Shown here: positions 36,465 to 48,272 of the stretch, piece by piece
Layout: the number at the start of each line of letters is the position of its first letter
Position numbering within the stretch: the stretch's first letter is position 1
NCBI GenBank assembly: GCA_019914995.1
Contig: CM034135.1
Coordinates: 1,738,501-1,802,500, forward strand
Direction: 5' to 3'
DNA from: Acanthochlamys bracteata
Taxonomy: Eukaryota; Streptophyta; Magnoliopsida; Pandanales; Velloziaceae
Length of the DNA stretch: 64,000 nucleotides
Notes under the pieces: generated by a model
Database searches by the model: none
Seen by the model: only the letters and a program-made list of their open reading frames with translations
Told to the model about the DNA's origin: nothing
Translations under genes and position numbers: made by a program

Positions 36465-36702
36465 CTTAAGAACGGTTTGGTTCCAGCTTATTAAAAAAAT
36501 TAATTTTTAATTATATATTTTATAAATATTAAAAAAATTATTTAAAAATTTAAATATATAAAAAATTTTACATAGTAAAAATTTTTATTATGTATTTTTA
36601 TTATTTTTAAATATAAAAAATAAAACTTATTTTAAAAAAAATAAAAATATTTTTTATTTAAAAAAAATTTATTTAAAATGTATTTCTAAACGTTTCCTTA
36701 AT
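36465..36702. mobile_element. MITE, AT-rich family
   Basis: Starts ttaagaacggtttggttcca and ends tttctaaacgtttccttaa; the ends are imperfect inverses (TTAAGAACGGTTTGG against TTAAGGAAACGTTTAG). The inside has the family blocks in the same orientation as the copy 250 bases to the left. About 238 bases, non-coding. Confidence 0.65.
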
Positions 36703-39342
36703 GCCACCAATTCTTTTTCTTTTTTACTTCCCGCTAGTTCCTGCCTCTTTACGTTGGCTCAGGATCACTTTTTTTCTTTTTGTTTTTTCAAAATATTTTG
36801 AGTTTGTAGAACTTATGAAGATTATGTGGCATTAGAGGTTTATAGCTAAACCAATAGCAAAAATCTCTCCGGTATAAAAAAGAAGAAGAAGATCATTGCG
36901 ATCTGCGGAAGAAGAGAAGAATTGAAAAAAAAAAAAAAAAACTCCAGAGAATCGGAGAATGGATTGCACAACGGTAGCGAGTGAGAGAAACGGAGGTTCT
37001 GTAATTCTTTATGAATAAGTACCAGCTCCATCCGAGTCTCATCTGGTCAACTGTATGAGCAACTTAGATGCAGACCGGATTCAATTTTCATTTTCAATCA
37101 ACAAATTTCGGTTCGTGGCCGGTCCGGGTTGAAACTGTGAACTATACTCCACACAAGAATTCCTCGAGTCAGAACTGAATTTCTAAGTTGCCTAACATAA
37201 ACACTCAATCAAGATCTTCATCAAGATCTTCATTAGATTTTTCCATTTGTGAGTTTGGCAGCTATGTGTCAGTTCTCCATTGCAGGAGATATTTGAAATT
37301 ACTTAACTAAAACTCTTTTTAACTTAATTTCAAAGTTTTTTGAAAAGTAAGATTGGTTTTTATTTTTTATATAAAAAATTATACTATACAATTTTATAAC
37401 ATAATCTATTTAAAAATTAAAAAATTTAAATATTATAAATTATTAAAATATAGAATGTTTATTTGAAATAAAATACTTCGGTATGCCAAAATATGCACTG
37501 TAGTGTCTGATCTAATTTGGCAAGACAGCGAATTGCGTTGTTGATGAACTGTTGCTATCCTAAAGACAAAAAGAGAAAAAAACGTAATGACAGATGGACG
37601 GCCGAGAAACTCTTCTAAGTTTTTATGTATTCAATATTTTCCCAATCAGTGAATTTATTCACAAAGTAATGATTATTATAAGTTTTATATCCATTCTGGT
37701 GGTTTGAATATTCTCCGTTAAAATGTCATTCATGAATCTGAGAACGAAAATATTAAAATATTTAAAGTCAATGCTTTTTTTGATGTTAATATCTTACCAG
37801 CTTTGCACTTCAACAGTTGCTTTCATTTTCATTTTCTTCTTACTTGAAAGCTTTTCCATAATATTAAGTGTAGGTTAGCTATTCATATTAATTGCAGTAC
37901 AATTAATTTTCTCATCATTGTAACAGTAATATATATATCGCAAATAGAAGAAGCAGACATGGAGTTTAGCTTTCATTCCACTTAAAGTGGGTGAGTTGCT
38001 AGTTGTTTATATATGATAGAGTTCATGTTTATGTATGCTGCATGTTATAACATGTACACCTGCATTGTAGTCACTGTTTCTTATGTTGTTTTTTTAAAAA
38101 ATTTTGTTGAAAGGTAGCTTTTTGGTGATGGTGCTGAACGAATCATGTTGAAGAACAGTATACATATGATTGTTTTCTGAGTCCACCAATATTATTCATG
38201 TTGTAACGTTCGAACTAATTCCTCCCTTTTATAGACAAAAGATATAGCAATGAACTCCATATAATTTTGTATTAACAGTTTCAGAAAATGTCTGCAAATG
38301 TTGTTGAAAATTTGAAAGCATTTCCAATAGCATCACCAACCCATATATATGCAACCCACCAATGTATGTTTACCCTTTTTATATAATCTGACATATTGAA
38401 AAATATGTCATGATGTATTTGAAATCTGGGCAGCTCAAATAACAAATGAGTAATTTTTTTTTTCCACATAGCAGAAGGGTATGTTAGATAGTGCCCTAAA
38501 TGACCCCACAAAAAGACATGGCCTGTACAATTTTTAGACCGGTGCTTTTCATTTCATTGCATTTCATTCCCTCTCTTTATGCCAACCAATTAAAATTCTC
38601 ATTAATAAACTAAAACTAGGACAACTCATGATATGCAACATTGATTTGGTTGTTGTCAAAAAACCAAACCAATCACATAGAAGAATTGAAGTGCGTCAAT
38701 TTCATGTTATACCTTTTCACAGTACCATCAAATTTTCTTTATGGAATGGATTGTGAAGGTCATGCATGTGTCATCATGACTGAGTACTTTTATAGAAAAA
38801 AGAAAAATAATGAGGAGCTAACTAGTTGCAATGAATACAAGCAGTAGCAGCATGCAAACCTGTACGAGATTTTTTAAGGGACACGTAAAAAGAGACTTGT
38901 CAAATAAAGCATCGTACAACTATTTACCTACATATTAATTACTCATGTACTACACCGAACATTTTTGGTCGTCTTTTATGTAGAGTTTCAATGGTCGTTG
39001 ATTTAGATCTTGATATTATTTATTAAAATTTTTGTACTATAAATTTTAATTAAAATTTTTTATATTGTAAAATTTAATTATTAATTATTATTATTATTTT
39101 TAAACTAAAAATATAAAATTTATTTTAAAAATATTTTTTAGGACCATTTTGGGAATAGAATTAGTAGTTTGATATTTTACTGTTACGTCGATGAATGAAA
39201 TCAGAATCAATGTTTGCGTGGCTGGACAAAGAAAGATTCGTATTGTTTTGATATTTCTTTCTATGAGTTGGGCGCTGGGTGGGTGTTTATCGACCAAAAA
39301 CCTCCCCATATTAAATCCTGATCATACATGCATGTAATGACA

Positions 39343-39381
39343 CATACCATACATACCATACCATACCATACCATACCATAA
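39343..39381. repeat. (ATACC)n microsatellite
   Basis: Seven to eight imperfect ATACC/CCATA units (accatacataccataccatacc). Useful as a polymorphic marker. No gene overlaps. Confidence 0.9.
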
Positions 39382-40599
39382 CGCTACATACGTCAAACCA
39401 ATTTTATTTATTATCTTCGATAAGAACTACATTTTTTTCAAAAAATATTAACTACATCAAAATAAATATAGAAATAAGGAACCTTGTAAATAAAATTATT
39501 TCTTTTTTTTCGAATGAGCCTTGACTTCCTCTCTTTCATGCGAAGAACATGGAAGAGTCAGATCTCTCGATCGCTAACTACATGTAATAGTTTTGCTTCT
39601 CGTCTCCCTCCATTACGCCTCCATTACCTTCTCTCTTTTTTTTCTTTCTTTCGATCAAGGCGCATTTTTATTTTTCTCTTTTCCTTCTTTTCTTGCTTTG
39701 CTGATCAGTAGCACCGGAGTCGAGAACTTTTTCTCTATTTTTTGAAGTCGTAATCTATACTGGGTAGTCAGCTTTTTGAGCGTTTCGGTTGATAAATCTG
39801 GGATTGGTTTTTGTTGCTATTATTCAGGTACACAAGAACAAGAACTAGTAAAGTTTGGATTGTTTTTTCTTCTTCTGATGATACGGAAATCAGTTTCTTG
39901 TTCGCTTCGTCCTCGTTGGTATCGGACGATGAATAATTTTGGATCGACTTTTGCGTTTATGGAGATTTCACTGCGCGATTCAGCTACAGTTCAGTTTTAT
40001 ATTGGGTTTAACTTGGTTAATATGTCAATTAAATACTTTCTATATTTGCGCTTAAATGGAACGAATTAATAGAGGCTTGTGGAGGTTTGATTTCTTTGTT
40101 TTCGTGTCCTCGATTCGTGTATTGAAACCTTTATCTTGTCTTAATCGCTGATCCTCTGGTTCCCCTCTTGTTTCCTTCAAATGTTCTATTCGATCATGGA
40201 AATTTGAAACCTTTGTCTTGTCTTAGTCACTGATCCTCTGTTTTCTCTCTTGTTTCCTTGAAAATTTCTATTTGGTACCGTAATTTGTTCTGTAAGTCCT
40301 CAATTTGGTGTCTATGACAAGATTGAAGGTTGATTTCTACTAAATTTGACGTCTTTTGCCAAGGTTTTACTCTTGAAAAGAGATTTACTTTAGATTATCC
40401 TGCTGTTTTTTAGATTTTTCTCATTTGTTTGAAAATAGATTGCTGGGTATGTAGTATTCAAAAGATTTATTCTTTTGGTTGACTTGGTACAGGAATACTT
40501 GAATCTTGTTGGTGCCCCTAGGTTCTCCATGAACTAGTACGGAATTTGTCGGTATTTGAAGGTAGTTCACCTTTACTTGCGCAGTTGGCTGATCATCAC

Positions 40600-43500
40600 A
40601 TGCTACCTATCAATAGAAATAGAAGTCAGCCGAGGGCCGGTAGATCGTGGCCTTTCCCAGGTACAATCTTTTCTCTTACTTAATATCTACTTGTCAACTA
40701 TTGTACAATTTTCATTCTATTGCATCCTTCTATAAGCCTCAAATCAAAATTAATGATGGCTTTATGCTGTTGAAACCTTGCTATAGATTTTGCATCTTTG
40801 CTACCTGTTATATTTATTGGTAAGCATCTTAGTATTTTGTGTTTCATTACTTCCAAGGCAATACAGAAGGGAGAAATTGTTCACAGCTTGTTTGAGCATA
40901 TTCTCTTATTTTCCATTTCTTTGTGAAGCTACATCTTGGCTCACTTTGATGCAAATGAAAGTATCATTCTTTCTTTTATTTACTTGAAGATTGTAGTCTC
41001 AGATGGTTTATGGAAAAATTGTAAAAGCTTTATATTAGTACTGAAACCTTGGTCTATGTAATAGCAATGGTAATTCACCCCTTGATATTTCCCCTGTAAT
41101 TTGGCTGTACTGTTTTCTTTCTAAAAATTTGCCAAGGTTTCAAATGTATTGGAAAGTTTTTCTTACCGAGTGTAGAGAATTTTAGAAAGGACATTTTAGG
41201 TTAATTGTCTTGGGAAGTAGCGGTATGACCAATTTCGCATAATGAGGATTTTCGTTATTGTTATGCATGGATAGATATTGTGTTTGTCATCCTTGTATTT
41301 CTTTCTACATTCAGGAATGGACTTTTCAGATTTCAGACGCAAGCCTCATCTACTAGGAAAAGTTGTCACAGCAATTTCTCTCACAGCAGTATGCATATTT
41401 ATGCTCAAGCAGTCTCCTGGTTTTAGTGGTACAAGTGCAGTAAGTAGTTTAACTTGACTTCACGTACAGCATATATTCATTATGATATGGATAGATTTTG
41501 TTTACTCCTTAGTTTATAATAAACCTTCACCCCTCATCTATGGAATAATCCATGCTCATTGAAATAATTTCTTTACATACATGTTTGTCATCTTTCAGTT
41601 TTCCCGACATGAGCCTGGTGTCACTCATGTGTTAGTAACAGGAGGTGCTGGCTATATTGGCTCCCATGCAGCTCTTAGACTTCTGAAGGATTCCTATCGA
41701 GTAACCATAGTGGTATAACTTCATCTATTTACCTCCTTTACATCACCTTGGTCATTCAATTTTCTCCATTATGAACCTTGAAACATTTTCTCTTTAATGT
41801 GAACAAAAGCTAATGCTTTTTTCTGAATTCTTCAGGATAATCTCTCTCGGGGAAATCTTGGTGCCATTAAAGTTCTACAGCAGCTATTTCCAGAGCCTGA
41901 AAGGCTTCAATTTATTTATGCTGATCTAGGGGATGCTAAAGCTGTATCCTTTCTTGACATTATCTCAGAAATTATACAATTCTAGTGGCCATTATATTTG
42001 GAAAAATAGATTGGTTATCCTTAACCTTGGATATGTAGGTAAACCACATATTTAGTGAGAATGCATTTGATGCTGTCATGCATTTTGCAGCTGTTGCGTA
42101 TGTGGGTGAGAGCACTCTTGAACCTCTTAGGTAAACTTCTTCCAAATTTAGTCATATTCATTAATGTTTTCTTGTTGGACTTGAGTAAAGGGTTTATGTG
42201 CTTTTGAAAACCTTTATGCACTATAATTGTCTCACCTGGGAAATTTTGAACGGTATATATCTAACCACTTCTAGACCAAGTGACAGAGGCATGAAAATCA
42301 CATTTTGAACTCCTTTTTCTTCTGTCTTATCTGAATTAGATTGATGGCTTTTTGATTCAAGTTTATCAAAAGTGAATAGATTTGCTTTATGTAGGAATGG
42401 TCAAATGCTATATCATTTTCCTAGCATAGGATATTATAAGGATACCTGCAGCCAGTCCCAAGGTAGTTGGGTAATGGCTTGGTTGATGATCTATAATTTG
42501 GTGGAAGCTTGGTGTTCCTTCTTCAGAGGCTTTTCAAGTGATATGGTCTTTAGAAGATTTAAGAATAATAATAGTGCATTAAGGTATTTCATGCAATTAA
42601 TTGATCCTCTTTTCCTGAGATTTTCTGAGAATAAGATTATAAGACATTTCTTTGAATTAATCAATCTTGCTTTCAACTCATTGATTCGAGCTCATATCAA
42701 ACACATAAATGCTATAATGCTCTATTGTTGCTGTAGTTTTATGCAAAAGTTGTTCACTGAGTTATCTATTTTTAGGACTTGTTTTGTGAATCTGAAGATT
42801 GATTGAGCCATTGTTGTTGATGCATCAGGTACTATCACAATATCACAGCCAATACTTTGGTCATTCTAGAAGCTATGGCAAAGCACAATGTAAAAACTCT
42901 CATATACTCTAGTACTTGTGCAACCTATGGAGAACCTAAAAAGATGCCAATCACTGAAGAAACTCCTCAGGTGAGCTTAGAATCTCTAAGATTCAACCTA
43001 TCGGCTGAGTCATTGAGCCTGCCAAGTGGCTTACTAAATTTCATATGTTTAACACTGTTCATTCTTGTGCATTTTGATATATACTTTTTCTTATTCACAA
43101 AGTGGTTTCTTGTGCCAGCATCCTATTAATCCTTATGGGAAGGCAAAGAAAATGGCAGAGGATATTATTTTGGATTACTCAAAAACTACCAACATGGCTG
43201 TTATGATTTTAAGGTTGGTGCATCTGAATCTAATGAAACTGTCAAAAATGTGAAGGAAGAGTGAGTGATGAACTTTTATTTTCTTTAATTCAGATACTTC
43301 AATGTCATTGGGTCAGACCCTGATGGAAGATTAGGTGAAGCTCCACGACCTGAATTACGAGAGCATGGGCGTATATCGGGCGCTTGCTTTGATGCTGCAC
43401 TTGGAATTATTCCAGGGTTGAAGGTACTCTTTTTGTCATCATTTGCATCTGCATTTGTCCTCTCTTTCTTGTTTCCCTTTTACCCTCCCTTCTTTTGAGC

Positions 43501-44125
43501 TTTGTGTGGACGTTGCGGAATGTAGCGATGACCTCTATGCTTCACATGTTATATGAGTTATCAACAATTCTTTTTCCAGAAAATAATGTAGCATGCTCGC
43601 TGCTTTATAGGTTAAAGGAACAGATTACACAACTCCTGATGGAACTTGTGTTAGAGATTACATTGATGTTACTGATCTAGTCGATGCTCATGTCAAAGCC
43701 CTCGACAAAGCAAAGCCTAGTAAAGTTGGTATTTACAATGTTGGCACCGGAAAAGGTCATTCTTTTCCCCCAAATACCTTCTTGATGATTATATCATTCC
43801 AGAACCTTTTATTTTGCAGTCTTATTTAATGAGGGTGGAGAAGAGCCGTTATAATAAGCACTAAAAAGAATTCATCACATTGCTTACAGGTAGGTCGGTG
43901 AAGGAGTTCGTTGAAGCATGCAAGAAAGCAACTGGAGTTGACATCAATGTGGCGTACCTCACCCGTCGACCTGGTGATTATGCGGAAGTGTACAGTGATC
44001 CCTCAAAGATCCTCCATGAGCTCAACTGGAAAGCAAAGTATACAGATCTTGAGGAGAGCCTCCGTGTTGCATGGAACTGGCAAAAGTCGCATAGGAACGG
44101 TTACGCGACAGGGTCATCTGTGTGA
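40600..44125 (+). CDS. MUR4: UDP-arabinose 4-epimerase (MUR4/UXE type)
   Basis: Converts UDP-xylose to UDP-arabinose in the Golgi lumen, supplying arabinose for pectin, arabinoxylan and arabinogalactan proteins. Ten exons join in phase to 415 residues: 40600-40660, 41315-41439, 41599-41712, 41836-41943, 42039-42130, 42829-42970, 43119-43213, 43294-43423, 43611-43755, 43890-44125. A short cytosolic tail is followed by one membrane anchor (residues about 34-51, [17 protein letters not shown]), which gives a type II Golgi protein. The SDR fold starts at [17 protein letters not shown] (NAD-binding GGAGYIG at 77-83). [11 protein letters not shown] holds the catalytic Ser/Thr and NPYGKAKK the Tyr-x-x-x-Lys pair. 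[11 protein letters not shown] and [20 protein letters not shown] are family hallmarks. It is nearly collinear with Arabidopsis MUR4. The membrane anchor separates it from cytosolic UGE epimerases. Several UXE paralogues exist in plants, so orthology to MUR4 itself is not proven. Confidence 0.93.
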
Positions 44126-45156
44126 TCTTGCCCAATAGCTTGACTTAACCCTTATACTCGAGTCACCGCGTCACATGTAAGAATAGGTTTCCATCCATTT
44201 GGTGGCTCTTAGTTCTTCCTAATCAGGATTCTGAGGCCTTGCGGGTATAGAAGCAATTACCTTCTTCCTAGTTTGAGAGATAGATCAGATAGGGACATTA
44301 TTTTCAGTTATTTATTCATATTATACGTGATCAAACGCTGCCAAATAAAATGTTGTAGCTATGTCAAAATCCTGCATCAATATATATCGCACCCATATAA
44401 TGCGTTAATGAATTAAATATGCTCTATTTTTGCTCTCATTATTCAACTCATATGCTCAATCATCCAACAGCTTCTATTAGCTGTGGTGGGAATGAGCATC
44501 ATAAACATTGACCCGTTTTATTTGCAGATTCGAATTTTAACTTAGACCAGCAGTAGTGCAGCTTCGTCGAGATTGCAATGAAATTCCTTACTGACGACAA
44601 CTTGAGTACATACGTAGTCGCTTGTTTTTATTTCAATAGATATACAAACTGATAGAAGATCAAGGAGTTGATGTTTCTAAGAATCAAGGAGCAAATGGAT
44701 GAGGGAGACCAGAGAAGAAGAAGCTGATGGTGGCTGGCCCTTGTCCATCCATTTCATATATTCCATTGACGTGATCAAAACACTTGTATACTGCTCATCC
44801 ATGTATACGTACGTATGCGAGATGTTGAAATTTATGCAATAAATTTTTAACATTATCCTATCCGAAATTTCATTGTCAGCACGTCAGGAAGCCCGCCGAC
44901 CACCTGCTACTAGTCTGGTATTTTGGCGGCTGATGAACTTTTCCTGATTATACACTTTCTGCAAAGATGTTTTCTTTACTTACAGATAGAGACATGTTTC
45001 GCTGTATTGAGTTAAGCTTTTCTAGATACGAGCTAGTGCATGACAGACAAACGTTGACAGTTCCAATTTTATCAATATTAGCTAAGTCAATATAATATTC
45101 TGCTGGTTCATGTTTTTGTGGGCTTATAAATGATAGGAGGTTGTGAAATTTAGACT

Positions 45157-45354
45157 ATATTTGGATGGACTTATAGAAGTACGTGTTTTATAAGTTAATT
45201 TTCAATTTATAAGTCTTTGTGATCTTACCATTCATATTTAGATGACTTATATCAATTTGTTTGAACTTTTGAAATAAGTAAAGCAAAATTGGGTACAAAA
45301 GTTTTCATCTTAATTATTAGAAATCTTTTATTCTCAAAATCTCATCCAAATGCA
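45157..45354. mobile_element. short inverted-repeat element, TTTGGATG ends
   Basis: Left end atatttggatggacttatag; the right end ctcatccaaatgcaac reads GTTGCATTTGGATGAG in reverse complement. Shared core ATTTGGATG. The inside repeats cttataagt-like motifs typical of small hAT-type MITEs. About 198 bases; no clear target duplication, so the class is a guess. Confidence 0.45.
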
Positions 45355-46140
45355 ACGTTACTGTAAGAAGGCATAGGGAATAGTTTAGTGATCAATCAAA
45401 TCTTCTTTCTTGGTTTAGCTCTCTGTTCTTCTCTATTCTTGCTTCAGAACAGGTTATTGCAGCAATTCAGAGAGGAAATTCTAACAGATTTGATACAAGA
45501 GCCACTCACTTATTAGGCAATTTGTTGGTTTTTAGATCGGTTGTCCTCTCAAAAAAGAACTGGGTTGAGGTTGAACAAACCCACACGCATCTCAGCAGCT
45601 TCCAAAAATAAAACAAAGTAGGAAAGAGACTAAAACCATACATCGTAATCTGTTGGAATTTTTTTTCTCAATGTTGAATTATCTTCACCAAAAGAAAGAA
45701 TAGATCCAAACAATCACCTGGCAAATGAAAGGAGTAGTGTGATAAGTCAATACAATCAGTTCCTTTGCCGCTGATTGATGATCCATTAAACATTCAACGT
45801 CAAAATAGAAGAAGTTTCTTATTAATTTTAGACCTCGACAAGGGGTAAATAGGTTTATGTACGATTTGTGCAAAACAATAGCTGCATGAAAATTCTCCTC
45901 CCACCCAAAAAAAAAAAAAAAAAAAACAAAAGAAGAAGGGAAAAAAGAAGCCAAAAGTACTAACGTACAAACAGATCATTTGTAACCTTGCTCATCATTA
46001 ATCAATTAGAATTATTTCATTTGTACAGCAAACAAGCTTTAGAACATAGAATGTAAACATGACCATATTACAGAGCCCATGTAAGCAATAACACGAACAT
46101 AATATCTAACACATAACAAATAAGGGCCATCTTTTTTATA

Positions 46141-46735
46141 TTAGAAAGATCCGTTGACTTTCTTGTTAGAAGCGACTGCAGTAAGGATGGCAAAAGTAAC
46201 TCGACTCGAACTAGACCCACTGTCAAAGAACGTCTGAAGATATTTATAATCCGGTTTCGCAATTCGAGAGAGAGCATCTATCCATCTGTCTTCCCTGTTA
46301 TATTGCAAGCAAGCTGGACTAAAAGAATGAAAGAAACTGGTGCAAGAGGCAGGAGCTACCTGCATCCTGAGCAAGAACATTGATCTTCTCCTCCACAGAA
46401 TTCCTCCATTAATATTGTTTCTGCAAAGCTTTAAGCCTAAAGTCAAATGATATTCTTAGCTCCTGCTGGATATTAAGAGGCACTTCAACAGCCAACCAGC
46501 AACGCCCATCACCGATTTTTCTGATTGACTTGGCACATAAACTAATCGAGTCAAGATACCACTTCTTTTTCCTTTTCTCCAACCAGACTATTTCTCCAGC
46601 TCCTCTATGAAATCGTGTTCAGTTCTTGCTTCAGGGAAATTTTCCTTTATCTTTGGGGGTTGTGATATTCTAGTTACTTCGAAATTTGGATAGATGCTTT
46701 CTTTGTAGTTCATAAATTATGGCACGAAATAATTT
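46141..46735 (-). pseudogene. coding-like remnant of unknown family
   Basis: Reverse complement shows protein-like stretches in different frames: MNYKESIYPNFEVTRI near 46714, WYLDSISLCAKSIRKIGDG near 46550, CWLAVEVPLNIQQELRI near 46500, and DRWIDALSRIAKPDYKYLQ with TFAILTAVASNKKVNGSF at 46290-46141. Either exons of a small gene whose introns I could not place, or a decayed gene. No domain recognised. Minus strand, like the array to its right. Confidence 0.3.
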
Positions 46736-47315
46736 AGAAGAGCATAAAAATGACAAGTTATCGCAAGCAATTAATTCTAAAGATGATAAGAATATGGCTG
46801 TGATTGTATTCAGTATGAAAAGTAATTAACAAAAATGAAAGAAACCGAGCGCGGGACTTCTCCTGCTTCAATGGATCTCTGCTATTCAAGTTCATACAAG
46901 AACTTTCTGTCGAGTTGAGATCAACTGCTGCAATTGATCCAGGTACATATAAACTGATAACCTACCTATAGTTTGGTTAAAAATCGGTAAAGGTTTCTAT
47001 TCCGGCAACTGATTAACAATCCTAATTCATTCATTAATCAATCATAAACATGATGGAGACGCAAGATACATCAATCTCAGCAGGCTTATCTATAACAGGT
47101 TTGTATACTTCATCACAACCAAGTAAAGCTCAAAGTAAATATAAGCAAAGCACGTAATGATCGATCTCCTTTCAATGTTTATTTTTTTCACAAAAGAAGT
47201 TTCCGTTCTTCAATAAGTAGAAGGAACAGAAAAACCAAACCCTGCATATATATGTACAGAAGGAGACCGGCGAAGCAATCAAGGACTGAAGTATATAAAC
47301 CAAGCTTTATACTAA

Positions 47316-48272
47316 TCAAGCATCAGCCAACTCTGAAACAGTGTTCCAAACCACCACCAGCACGGACATGCCTGAAACCAGCACTGCTACCCAGATCACC
47401 TTCCTCAGTACTGCTACCGGCGTCGCTGGTTCTTTTGCCCGAAGGACCACAGAGAGCACCAGCACCCCCGCTGCTAAAATAAACAACGCGAAACCAGAAA
47501 ACAGGTACGATGGGGAGAAAACACCATGAACATGATCTCCGAATATTGCTGGCAACATCGTGGACGCTCCTATTATCATAACAGAGAGCATCGATTTGGT
47601 TAGCTTCTGGAGAACGCAGTTGATGCCTCGGGGAGGAGCTGGCACTCCGGCAGGTTCCGGCTCTAGTGCTGGCAATCCCACCACCGGCCACCACTTCAAA
47701 TTTGTTAGCAACACTGCAGCGAAAGAAACAAAGAGACCGACCACCAACTTCATATCGACACTTTGTCCGGAACTCGACGTTTTCTTTCCCGAAGATGAAC
47801 CCAAAGTGGTGCTGCTAGCATCGGTGATTTTGCCGGAAACAATAAAATAACGAGTCATAAAAGCGAATAAGAAGATTAACGCAATGAGACCAGCTTCTGC
47901 CATCGTCTTTCTCAGCCTGTTGATTATGTTCCTCTCAACCGCCTGAAAGGTGCTGTTAGGAAACGCTATAGCGGCGTAGATCAACCAAATAGTGAGCAGG
48001 AACACTGAGAAGAGAGCCAAGCCAGCGGCAGGCACGACAATATGTTCGAAGAGTTTGAAGCTCGCAGGCGCCTGATTTATCAAAGGAGCAGTGCTGATTT
48101 CTGATGAAGAAAGAAATTCGTAGTAGAGGAAAATCAGGAAACCCAATACAAAGTAAGGAGTGACAGCAACGGATAGCTTCTTTAGAATGAAGCCGCCGAT
48201 CATCTCTGTATCAGCCGCTTCAAGAATTTGATTGGTCGGTGCTACTCGGCCTCTTGGATCCATCTCGATCAA
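47316..48272 (-). CDS. multi-pass membrane protein, unknown (array gene 1)
   Basis: Intronless, 318 residues; I do not recognise the family. About seven hydrophobic segments: near residues 32-53 (TPYFVLGFLIFLYYEF), 73-103 (VVPAAGLALFSVFLLTIWLI), 121-142 (AEAGLIALIFLFAFMTRYF), 175-200 (LVVGLFVSFAAVLLTNLKWW), 225-243, 251-276 (YLFSGFALFILAAGVLVLSV) and 289-311. A Ser/Gly/Lys-rich loop (about 150-172) and a Pro-rich loop (EPEPAGVPAPPRG) separate them. No signal peptide-like start; the first 30 residues are polar (MIEMDPRGRVAPTNQ). It is the leftmost of a run of same-strand genes for small membrane proteins reaching the right edge. A plant-specific uncharacterised integral membrane protein is all that can be said. 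Confidence 0.8.
   Translation of the reverse strand: MIEMDPRGRVAPTNQILEAADTEMIGGFILKKLSVAVTPYFVLGFLIFLYYEFLSSSEISTAPLINQAPASFKLFEHIVVPAAGLALFSVFLLTIWLIYAAIAFPNSTFQAVERNIINRLRKTMAEAGLIALIFLFAFMTRYFIVSGKITDASSTTLGSSSGKKTSSSGQSVDMKLVVGLFVSFAAVLLTNLKWWPVVGLPALEPEPAGVPAPPRGINCVLQKLTKSMLSVMIIGASTMLPAIFGDHVHGVFSPSYLFSGFALFILAAGVLVLSVVLRAKEPATPVAVLRKVIWVAVLVSGMSVLVVVWNTVSELADA

Larger units (their letters stand above)
35457..40599. other. spacer with MITEs and the UXE leader
   Basis: Contains two MITEs with an EF-hand-like fragment between them (listed separately), a weaker AT-rich element near 37310-37470, another near 39010-39150, and a pentanucleotide satellite at 39343. From about 39500 to 40599 the sequence looks like the 5' UTR exons and leader introns of the epimerase gene: pyrimidine-rich start, and acceptors such as ttattcag (39827) and ttggtacag (40493). 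I could not place leader exon ends. Frames at 38641-38847, 39514-39711 and 39776-40069 show no domains. Confidence 0.5.
44126..47315. other. spacer with a possible hAT-like MITE and gene remnant
   Basis: 3.2 kb between the epimerase and the membrane-protein array. It holds the epimerase 3' UTR, a short inverted-repeat element (45157-45354) and a coding-like remnant (46141-46735), both listed. Poly-A run at 45907-45926. The rest shows nothing I can name. Confidence 0.5.

Noticed and set aside
42372-42806. 144-codon frame between epimerase exons
   Set aside because: It lies wholly inside intron 5 of the epimerase gene, has no recognised domain, and ends just before the exon 6 acceptor.
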